From the NCBI RefSeq assembly GCF_964340395.1, contig NC_135568.1:3995803-4059802 (forward strand): DNA of 64,000 nucleotides, in the 5' to 3' direction. The DNA comes from Glandiceps talaboti. Its lineage: Eukaryota > Hemichordata > Enteropneusta > Spengelidae. Below are positions 37,736-64,000 of the stretch, in pieces; the first letter of the stretch is position 1; the number at the start of each line of letters is the position of its first letter. The notes below the pieces were generated by a model. The model was given only the letters and a program-made list of their open reading frames with translations. It did no database searches and had not been told where the DNA came from. The translations under genes and the position numbers were made by a program.

Positions 37736-37989
37736 AATAGGGAACTTGCAATCCAGACTGAGCATGCTCAGACGCAATGGACTATGGGTTTATCTGTGGT
37801 TATCGTAATACCTAATCTGGAGCTACCGATAAGATAAACCTCACACAATGGTCAGGGTGACTATGAATTGATCATTTGTGGTTACAAACAATGTAACATT
37901 ATTGTTTACAATACCATTTGATTAGTATTTATTATCACATTTCCCATGATGCAACATTCAAACATGGCGGGTTTGCAAGTTCCCTATTA
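37736..37989. mobile_element. MITE-like element with AATAGGGAACTTGCAA ends
   Basis: Terminal inverted repeats AATAGGGAACTTGCAA and TTTGCAAGTTCCCTATT bound about 254 bp without coding capacity. It includes AACATGGCGGG near its right end, a YY1-like site. Confidence 0.65.
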
Positions 37990-38055
37990 TCACACGTTGT
38001 GTTACACTATAGTGTACATCTAAAAGAATGAACAAGTCCTTTAGATATCAGCCTT

Positions 38056-38120
38056 ATTTGCATATCATTAGTGAACATTTGTTGATTTAATCGGCAAATG
38101 TTCACAAATGATATGCAAAT
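38056..38120. repeat. Palindrome with paired octamer motifs
   Basis: Arms of 26 nt (38056-38081 and 38095-38120) separated by 13 nt. Each arm carries the octamer ATTTGCAT in opposite orientation and a GTGAACATTTG core. One arm has a single mismatch. Confidence 0.8.
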
Positions 38121-38298
38121 TAGAGTGATTAGTATTATTTGCTCCCCGTCATGACCCACGTGCACTATGGTGTGCAAGTCTCCTGTGTGACGTCACACCC
38201 ACATCATATGCATATGACGTGCTCCAGTATCCACCATCTTTATGATTCAGAAGTAGTTCTTTACATTTTGCAACATCTTTTGTAATAATTTCATGGGT

Positions 38299-38691
38299 TT
38301 AATTTGTATTTGTCAGTCTGTAACGAAGTGGTGAGTCGTGCCATTCAGTCAAATACCACTGCTTGTGACTAAACAACACGAATACACAGTCTATGGACAC
38401 ATCCAAAAATTGCACGCTCTCACTATCTACGTTTTTGCAAACCTTGACAGCTAAACAAAGAAAAAAGAAAATGTCAATACATGAAACAAAATGATACAAA
38501 GATGAAAATTACCGCGCAAATGAAATTAACACTGCAATTATTTCAGTTAACCAGAGTTGTATTCCCGCCAGTCCCTGGAAGCGCCAAACCTTGTGAGGGA
38601 TGTATTTTTGTATGACAGAGGTCCATGTAAATGCGACGTTCGTGTAAATTGTTCAACCACCATAAAGTTCACCAGTTTTATAACAAACGGA
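38299..38691 (-). CDS. Two exon-like segments joining in phase, unassigned
   Basis: A segment at 38552-38691 follows a TTTTTTCAG acceptor and reads FVIKLVNFMVVEQFTRTSH and onward to DWREYNS, ending at a donor GTTAAC. The next, at 38299-38450, follows TTTGTTTAG, reads VKVCKNVDSESVQFLDVSID and onward, and stops at TAA. The phases agree (1 to 1), and residues such as KQWYLTEWHDSPLRYRL look constrained. I do not recognise the family. No upstream exon or polyadenylation signal was found, so this may be the 3' end or a remnant of a gene. Confidence 0.35.
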
Positions 38692-39357
38692 CTGAAAAAA
38701 CGCCACAGTTACTGCAGCTCACACTCCGTTAGGGCTGCTCCTAAACATTGATCTGGTAGGCCAATAAGATTATATCAAAATAACATCATAGTTGACAGTA
38801 ATTTTCCAACAATTTATCAACAGTGGCATAGTAATTTTTCAAACTGGTCGTAGAGGGCGACAGGTCGACTGATTTGTTGCTGAGTGTAGCAAACTACTTC
38901 ACAATCGAAAAATGTATGTCAACAATGTTTTTAGTCTCAATATGTATAGAGAGTTGCATCCTTTGTGCATATTTCACAATCTCGTCACAGAGACTCTAAG
39001 GACAGATCTAGAGATAAACTGGTATATTCATTCATGTACTGTTAATCTCAACTTAGACGGTATACGTATAAACTACAATAACCCAGTGATGCCAGGTTAC
39101 AATCACCCAAAACAACATTGCCGGGCAATTTTGTGTCCAAAAATTGACTTTTCTGAAGTCTAGTTTGGGCCCCCAACTCAAAATAAATGTGTCTCTTCGA
39201 AAGTGTAAAGGCAGGTAGGCCTATAGAAAACCACCAAATGATTTTATGTTATTATTACAAATAAACCACCGAAAGTACAGCTGGTAGCTTCATACAAATG
39301 GGCTACATATTAAGCTTATACACGATGGACTTCTCCTTCACTTCGTTATGGAAGGGT

Positions 39358-40596
39358 TCACTTCTCCTGTGTTGGTATGAATTCACATGGGTTGCCTAGA
39401 CAACGGACACCATCATCTGACAAAAACCAATGACCCCACAATTTCGCTGTCTGTTCTTTTTCAAACGTTCCGACTAAAAAATTCTGTTGAATGATGGTGG
39501 GTCTTTTCGGAGCAAGCTTGCGAACGATTTCATCTGTGTACCACATACCACTATAAAACTGGTCTTCAGGAAGCCATTGTAATTTCACTGGTTCTGTGCG
39601 AATTAATGTATTCAGAATTCTCATATCACTGCTGTGGTCACCTTCCCCTCGATGGTATTTATCTATTTGTTTGGCGAATTTCTCGTGTAGTAGATTCCAT
39701 AATTGTTTGGTTTGTGAAGTTGCGTTCAGGAACAGAAATCCCGCCATCAGCATTCTTTTATCTTCATTCTGCCAGGGAAAGTTGGCAGCCGATATTAAGT
39801 CCATGTCGGAATACCGGTTGAAAACTGATGCGGGATTTTTCAGCCAGGCGGCATCAGATTCAATCAGAAATACCGATACATTATTTTGTAGAATTTCGTT
39901 GGTCAAATTTGTTCGGTACAACATGTACTCGAAATACACACCGTCTCCAAACTTCATCACATTTGAAGTTCCGAATGTTTTCAGAATTATATGCAAGTTC
40001 GGTTTCCAATTAATAAGGGCCCAGTATGCTTCAGGATCGGTGGTTATAAACACAGTTTGTGGTAAAATGTCCATACATTCAACGTTACAAATCCAATTTT
40101 TGGTTATATTAACGTATGCAAGGTTCAAGAATTGAAGGAAAACAAACTTGTGGTGTTCAGCTATCTCCTTTATAGTAGTAACCATGTCGTAATTAGCACT
40201 TCGGGGTTTTGTTTGAATGCTCTTCGTTTGAAGTTCTGATACATTATCCCCGTCATCAAAAGCTCTTTTCCCGGACTGTGTTGGTACCAATTCATCGGTT
40301 CTCATCTCATTCCTAGAATGTTTTAGTGACGTTCGTAAGCGGTCAAAGATTTCCTTATGATGACTTTCCACGTCACGAAGGGACTCATTTGTCGCGTCAT
40401 CATCTTTGCTATCGTCAGATGAAAATCCTAACCAACTATTTTCAACAAGTCTGTTAGTTTGACGATCGTCATTGTAACAGTAAAGGATACATAACAATAT
40501 TAACAAAACGACACACGGTCGACACGTTCTCACCATTTTCCCCATATCAATCGGAAAGGTAGAGCTACACAAACCTCTAGCGACGCGCAATTCCAC
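39358..40596 (-). CDS. Type II Golgi nucleotide-diphospho-sugar transferase, paralogue 2
   Basis: Intronless, 412 residues from the first Met. Met-18 or Met-21 (MVRTCRPCVVLLILLC) would place the membrane anchor (about 28-41) closer to the N-terminus, as is usual for type II enzymes. The stem is longer than in paralogue 1 and shares almost nothing with it. The catalytic domain matches closely: ITTDPEAYWAL, IESDAAWLKNP with E-S-D at 246-248, AGFLFLNAT, LPEDQFYSGMWY, WGHWFLSDDG and the end GNPCEFIP. Both copies are intact, so this is a tandem duplication with two apparently functional genes. Family as for paralogue 1; substrate unknown. Confidence 0.83.
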   Translation of the reverse strand: MELRVARGLCSSTFPIDMGKMVRTCRPCVVLLILLCILYCYNDDRQTNRLVENSWLGFSSDDSKDDDATNESLRDVESHHKEIFDRLRTSLKHSRNEMRTDELVPTQSGKRAFDDGDNVSELQTKSIQTKPRSANYDMVTTIKEIAEHHKFVFLQFLNLAYVNITKNWICNVECMDILPQTVFITTDPEAYWALINWKPNLHIILKTFGTSNVMKFGDGVYFEYMLYRTNLTNEILQNNVSVFLIESDAAWLKNPASVFNRYSDMDLISAANFPWQNEDKRMLMAGFLFLNATSQTKQLWNLLHEKFAKQIDKYHRGEGDHSSDMRILNTLIRTEPVKLQWLPEDQFYSGMWYTDEIVRKLAPKRPTIIQQNFLVGTFEKEQTAKLWGHWFLSDDGVRCLGNPCEFIPTQEK

Positions 40597-41583
40597 AAGG
40601 GATTATCAAATCATTATCGGGGGGGGGGGTGTTTTGCAAAAAGTAGTCATAGTTCTAGCTCTCACACATTTTCAGGAACTCTGGGCCCCATTCAAGTATC
40701 GCAATATAGTAAATCATACTTTTCAAGTCCCAACTACTTTTTAAGAGTGTGCCGCCCTCAACTCAAGATCCCATTTTAGACGAATTTGAGTTTGAAAATA
40801 TAGAGCAAGTTGTATATTGTACGCCGAGATGGACCTACGTTTACCATGAGCAATGGGGGAGGGGGGTGGGGGTGGGGGTGGTCAGACGTGAAATAAGATG
40901 ACAAGACAAAGTGAAATTTATTCGGGTAATTGTATATTAGTATATAGAGGTATCGATGCATTTCAAAAATGCAAACGTTATTGTTCAAGGGCATTTCACG
41001 ATTAATTAAAATTTGTATATAACATTTAATTTAATTGTACTAAAAAGACATACTGTGTGGGGTATATACTGCAGTACGCACGTATGTCTAATTAAAGAGG
41101 GTACAACAGATTAGACCACCCTCCTCTAAACTAGCCACACCTCAATTTTAGAATAACACCCTAAAATAGAAATCTCAAAGGGCGGCAAATTGAGTATCCC
41201 CCCGGGTTGGGTTCCAAACCCTCCCTTCAAATAACTTAGCATTGGTTGTCCCTAGACCCTGTTAGAATACTTTTGACACCATGCCATTCTACTTACAAAC
41301 AGACAACAAAGTTCCGATAGTCAGACAGGGCTCACTGACGTCACTAATACTCGCACCAGCTGGCGTATAGTAGCCACCACAACCAGGATTTAGACGAGTG
41401 TTTGTTGTCTACGACGTGGCGGCCATGTCATTCTCGGATAATTGTAGACTATAGAGGTATTGATAGATTCTTACATTATACAAATAGGTGATGATTGCTA
41501 TAGCACAAAGGCGGGATAAAGCAAACATTACGTTCTGTCGTAAGAGCAGGAATTGCGTGCCAGCTTCTGAATGCAATCAAAAT

Positions 41584-41614
41584 CACAGACAAAAATAGTC
41601 TATTTTTGTCTGTG
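41584..41614. repeat. Perfect 14-bp hairpin
   Basis: CACAGACAAAAATA and TATTTTTGTCTGTG separated by GTC. Confidence 0.85.
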
Positions 41615-42103
41615 TCAAAATCTAACATTTCACAATGTTATTTCACGTGTCATGAGACCCGCTTTTTCGTTTGAAACTGTTATTTGGAGACCACTGATCG
41701 CAAACAAAGCGGCTTGTTAGTCTATTCTCTATTCAATTCCGCATGAAAATATATCTAACTATTGTCATCAACTATAAGGAATCATCGAATGCACCTTACG
41801 AGTACTGTACATATTTGAAGTATTCAACCATTTTGATTACATGCTAAGCAACGTTGACTGTCGCCCAGGAGGAAGTAATTCGTCTCAGTCTGATCACTAC
41901 ATCTGGTTAAGATTTACTTTCATAGAGGAGGGCACTCAGAGACTTGTACCTGGTCAATAATGAAACACTACCTCCATACTCTATGTAATGGGTTATAACC
42001 TTATATGGCAGATCAAAACCACTGCATTCACACCAAGTATACATGACGATACTTTATTTATATGGATGCTAAATAGGATGCTCCATCTGCGGTTAAAACG
42101 TTT

Positions 42104-42280
42104 TGTGTGTGTCTGTCTGTGTGTGTGTGTATGTATGTATGTATGTATGTATGTGTGTGTCTGTCTGTGTATGTATGTGTGTATGTATGTATGTATGTAT
42201 GTATGTATGTATGTATGTATGTGTGTGTCTGACTTTGTGTCTGTCTGTCTGTCTGTCTGTCTGTGTGTGTGTGTGTGTCT

Positions 42281-42331
<51 letters not shown>

Positions 42332-42345
42332 TGTGTGTGTGTAAT
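42104..42345. repeat. Compound GT/GTAT/TCTG microsatellite
   Basis: Alternating GT, GTAT and TCTG runs. Apparent frames of about 90-118 residues across it are artefacts of the repeat. Confidence 0.95.
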
Positions 42346-44447
42346 TTTAGGACCAAAAGTATGCGCTCTGGTGCTACCTTGATGAGTTAAAGGGGAAAAC
42401 AACTAATAAATAAAGATATTTCCATAAACTTTGCCTTCTGGAGAGTCACAATTTCACGTCACATAAATTTGTTCGATCGATTGCCAAGAAATACGAAACA
42501 GAAACTGTTTTTGACCTCAGTTGTTTTAGCAGTGGTACACTGTCGCCTCATTGGTTTACCAGTCATGAATATCTATCAGATGCACAATGCATATTCATGA
42601 TGTCGAAGTCGCATAAAATTTCAAAGTGAACTGTCTAGTGTTGATGTTATTAAGAAGTACACTGAGCAGATTGGATGTTGTCCAAATGGTTGATACATTA
42701 TGCGTGATATAGGATATTGGCAACATCGACAATTGAAGACAAATCCGTATAAAATCTAAACTGACGAGAGAGTGGTGAAACTATTCAAGTAGAGCAATGT
42801 GTTGATGGTAGTTTTGAGACGCCATTGATCAGTTTTCACAAAGTTATGCCCCGATAAATCAACAAAGTGAAAAAGTTACAGACAGTTAACAATGAACAAA
42901 TCTCCATCCTAAATAATGCATGTAAATCAAAACCATTCTGATACTCATCACACAAAGGTAGGTGCTATAAATATTTGATTTTATGTTCGACAACGTTTTG
43001 ATTGATGTGAGAGTGTCCTCGCAATATCGTGAGGGACTATTTATATGTAAGATTAAATTTTACATTTTGACGAGGCTACGTCACACTACGTCACAAACGA
43101 AAACCGTTGATACACATAAATCAGTTGTTGACTGCTAAAGACCGACAAATCGACTGTACTACAGGACTTAATCCAATATGTAAGTCGACTAATAAAATGG
43201 TTACTTAAAAGTACGATACTTTCAACAAATACACCACTTAAACAAACATTAGTAGCTGTTATCACCAGATGTGCTTTTGCAATGGCGGTCCATTGGGTAT
43301 ACACTTTGATAAGGGGAATTCGAACTCAAACACATAGCAGTAAACACTGAATAATGATAAAAATTATTACAATTAATGAATATAATCAAAATTAGCATAC
43401 ATTTTCTAGATATACATAATACAGATTCCACACTGTTGACGTCACCCAGATGGTCAAGCAATGTTAACATTTGTGGTGCGCGTGCGCGTGCCAGAATACT
43501 GTATTGCTATGTCTGTTATTCTAGGGCAAGGTCAATCTCTTTGACTACAGGTATAGCGAATATCAGTTGGGGATATATTTAACGATAGATGAAAACAGTA
43601 TCGAATTTTTTGAGTTATGAAGGAAAGATAAACGTTCAAGTTGAACGAATGAAAATGTCCAGGTTTAATGACAACAAAGTAAATACTTTATTTAGAGATC
43701 AGCTTACTTGTATTCAGTTGTAACCCAATTCATCATTTTAATGCATTACTTTCCTGACGTCATAATTGGATTATTGTGATGGCTCTTTCCATGGAATCAA
43801 AGCTTGGGTGGCTGTACAGACCGCAGCTGAGCGTCTCATTACCCGAACAAAAATGTGAATATATCAGCCCTGTCTTATTCGAATTTCATTAGCTATCAGA
43901 CAGTCCTTAACCGAGAATCAAGTTTGAATTTGATCTTCCCTCGTTCACAATTCTTCGTAGAGAATATCCAGGTTATAACTTATATGCATTCACGGTCATA
44001 TATTCATATTCCACAGCGTACCCTTCCTTCGTCCTGTGGATTACATTCAAGAAGAAGCACTTCAACAACAACTAACGAGTTTCAAAAATGTAAAATCGCA
44101 TAATCAATCTTGTATTGGGATAGTCTACCCGTAGCCTTCAGGGCTTTTAGTAATTACAACTGGGCATTTTTGATTGATCAACCACCAAGTCTTTTCAATT
44201 TTCCTTGCATTATAGACAATGTTGAGGGAATCCCTCTGTCTATACTTGCGTTGACAAAGATATTACATACATAAATTGGAGGAAAGTAAGAAGTACAAAA
44301 CATACAAATATATACATTTGATAGTGATGACACGTTGTAATCTTATGAAAAGTCAGAATGATATATGTATATATATATACACTAATTATTAGAATGCTAT
44401 TGGGCGGAAACACTTTTAGATGCAAGATTCTTTAGCTAAAGTGGCCA

Positions 44448-44460
44448 AGGTCAAAGGTCA
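44448..44460 (+). promoter_or_regulatory. Perfect DR1 nuclear-receptor motif
   Basis: AGGTCAAAGGTCA, two perfect half-sites spaced by one base, as bound by RXR heterodimers, HNF4 and COUP-TF. No nearby transcription start was recognised, so function is unknown. Confidence 0.4.
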
Positions 44461-44585
44461 AAGTGATACAAATATAAATATACTGTAAAGGACAAGATAA
44501 ATCATTGCCATCAGCATTATATGCGTCGTCAACTTCCTTTAAAATTTCCTTACATTATATATTAACTAACTTACGGAAATATTAC

Positions 44586-45007
44586 AGTGCTTTTTCCCGA
44601 AGCGAGTCAAAGCTATTAAATGAACTATCAAGATCAGTGAAACTGATCACAAGGATTCATGTTGAGATAGACACCAAAACGATAACACAAACATCACTTA
44701 CACAGTGTGGACTCTGTATTTAGTGAATGATATAAACAGTAACAGCATGCACACTACTTTAACAGATTCTACCAACTTTCACTGGCTGCTGACCATGGAT
44801 TTTGTTTGAACTTCAACAGATTATACCTTGTGTAGTAGTATGCATGCTGTTTCTGTTTATATCATTAACTAAAGAAAGAGCCTACACAGTGTAAATGATG
44901 TCTGTGTGTTATCTTTATGGTGTCTATTTCAACATGAAACCTTGTGATTAGGCTCACTGATCTTGATAGTTCAATCATAGCTTTGACTTGCTTTGAAGAA
45001 AAGCACT
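44586..45007. mobile_element. Large foldback element, about 420 bp
   Basis: Arms of about 170-200 nt pair across a ~60-nt centre. AGTCAAAGCTAT, GAACTATCAAGATCAGTGA, CATGTTGAGATAGACACC and GATATAAACAGTAACAGCATGC recur in inverse orientation with modest divergence. Probably a MITE or foldback transposon. Confidence 0.8.
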
Positions 45008-45370
45008 CTATTATTGGTTTCCTGAGCAGTAATCTGCTGATCATGAGTTTGTGACATCAATGACGTTGTATTTAAATTCATTTAGTAAAGTCTATTGCAA
45101 TATAATGTTTAAAATTTCATTGACTGAGTAGGCATTCGAATCAAGAAATTATATTGAAAAGTCTTCTTCAAGAAAAGCTGAAGGTGTCTTCTTACTAACT
45201 TGTTTTTGGCCAGAACCCTGTAAAAATAGAACCCATTGAATGATATGATAAAGGGTATAGTACACTGTAAATATCGAACTCCAGGTAATTGTGTAAATTG
45301 AAATGAATAACAAGAAGGAACAAAACAAATGAAAGAAGTAGTAGCAGATTATCTATGATTGCAACGTCAG

Positions 45371-45598
45371 GATCAATCCGATCTGATTAAAATCCGATGT
45401 AGATGTCGGCTATAATCGTTCATTGCTATTTTACCTTCGTTATTTTGCCTGACTTGACCTTCTTGGTACATGTTTACATTTTTTAGCCTGATCGCCTCCT
45501 CTACAATCTGAACTGGCGATCAGGCAAAATAACGACGGTAAAATAGCAATGAACGATTAGCCGACATCTACATCGGATTTTAATCAGATTTGGATCAA
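45371..45598. mobile_element. Foldback element with GATTAAAATCCGATGTAGAT arms
   Basis: Left arm 45371-45450 and right arm 45522-45598 are near-perfect inverse copies spanning ATTAAAATCCGATGTAGATG, CGTTCATTGCTATTTTACC and TTATTTTGCCTGA. A fragment of the same family occurs at 57.8 kb, so it is a dispersed family. Confidence 0.8.
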
Positions 45599-46140
45599 CC
45601 CAATGTCCATACTTATTTACATCAATTTATTAAGCACAATTAACTATCTCACATAATAAGCTTTAAGCTGTGATTATGCATGCACGTGCATGAAACAAAC
45701 ACCATCATGTCCATTTCTGATGCATAAATAATGTACTATTATCATTGTAACGTCACTATGTTGATAAATTTTTTCCAAAAGTCCAATTCAATTATGTAAA
45801 CACGATATTAGCAGTCTCTTCACTATGCATTGGTAACTATGTACGTACATGAATCTAAATCACAAGTCCATTCAGAATGAATTCATGGCTGCAAAAACGC
45901 TTACAATTATTAGACATTAAGGGGCAGTCACTGTTCATGTTAAAAAGATTGGATGATACCATACAATCTGCCTGTTAAAAGGACTTTAGAGTCTTTTACG
46001 TTATCCAAGGGTCCCAGTATAAAGCAAACCACATCACCTGTGTACTAGTTATCCTTATGTGTGATGTTAATTTATGATAATATTGTTGTTTACATTGTTT
46101 TATATGCATTTTACACTTTTAATATTAATTTTCTGTGTAT

Positions 46141-46146
46141 TTTATT
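46141..46146 (-). terminator. Possible polyadenylation signal of the GPCR gene
   Basis: AATAAA on the minus strand directly abuts the TGA that ends the last open frame. It would serve if the final exon runs through to 46147. Confidence 0.35.
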
Positions 46147-63925
<17,779 letters not shown>

Positions 63926-64000
63926 CTAAAACATAAATTTTAAATTAACGTTTAGACCGCACAGGACATTTCATACGAGCATAAAAATGTGATAATTGTC

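Larger units (their letters stand above)
40597..46140. other. Gene-free interval with foldback elements
   Basis: No exon recognised on either strand. A G-run at 40,620, G-rich runs around 40,857-40,880, microsatellites at 42.1-42.3 kb, hairpins and two large foldback elements (44.6 and 45.4 kb) are listed individually. The upstream flank of the second glycosyltransferase lies here, but I see no clear promoter. Confidence 0.55.

Noticed and set aside
39596-40135. 179-residue plus-strand frame
   Set aside because: Lies antisense to the catalytic domain of the second glycosyltransferase; the sense strand carries the conserved family motifs.

Overview
This window is animal nuclear DNA. It is AT-rich and full of introns and microsatellites, with GT-AG splice sites throughout. 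The gene content suggests a marine invertebrate, most likely an invertebrate deuterostome such as a hemichordate or amphioxus: a cilia gene of the metazoan type, single-exon glycosyltransferase paralogues, and an adhesion GPCR carrying HYR, sushi and EGF modules. That placement is inference and I cannot name a species. No prokaryotic, CRISPR, rRNA or tRNA features were seen.

Layout. 1-8 kb: gene-poor DNA with a 67-bp tandem repeat, a possible LINE 3' end, a hexanucleotide microsatellite and a foldback element. 7.6-8.5 kb: a CpG-richer stretch with a YY1-type site that probably holds the promoter of the next gene. 9,399-32,470 (+): a 33-exon gene that I reconstructed exon by exon. It encodes about 1,884 residues and is called CFAP65 (CCDC108), an axonemal protein built from repeated ASH/MSP-like beta-sandwiches. 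33.7-34.9 kb and 39.4-40.6 kb (-): two intronless paralogues of a Golgi-type nucleotide-diphospho-sugar transferase (PF03407-like). Between them are MITE-like hairpins and three unassigned exon-like segments. 40.6-46.1 kb: no gene recognised, but several foldback elements. 46.1-63.9 kb (-): 27 exons of a large adhesion-type GPCR whose 5' end lies beyond the window. Its order is two WSC-like cysteine modules, four HYR domains, sushi, calcium-binding-type EGF, hormone-receptor motif, GAIN/GPS, seven membrane helices and a basic tail.

The most unusual feature is not a gene. At eight or more splice junctions in two unrelated, oppositely oriented genes, the exon edge together with its splice site has been tandemly copied into the adjoining intron. 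Examples are seven decoy acceptors before CFAP65 exon 11, about fifteen donor copies after exon 23, and three donor copies after a GPCR transmembrane exon. Most decoys meet a stop codon almost at once. One, after CFAP65 exon 19, stays open and in phase and would add 19 residues. Several microsatellites also begin at or within a few bases of donor sites.

Other points of interest are a GPCR whose GPS has lost the H-L-T cleavage triad but whose GAIN region carries a KRKR-S furin-like site; nine consecutive phase 1-1 module exons at its N-terminal side; a patch of near-identity between the two glycosyltransferase genes that suggests gene conversion; and several MITE families, one with TTAA-flanked ends.
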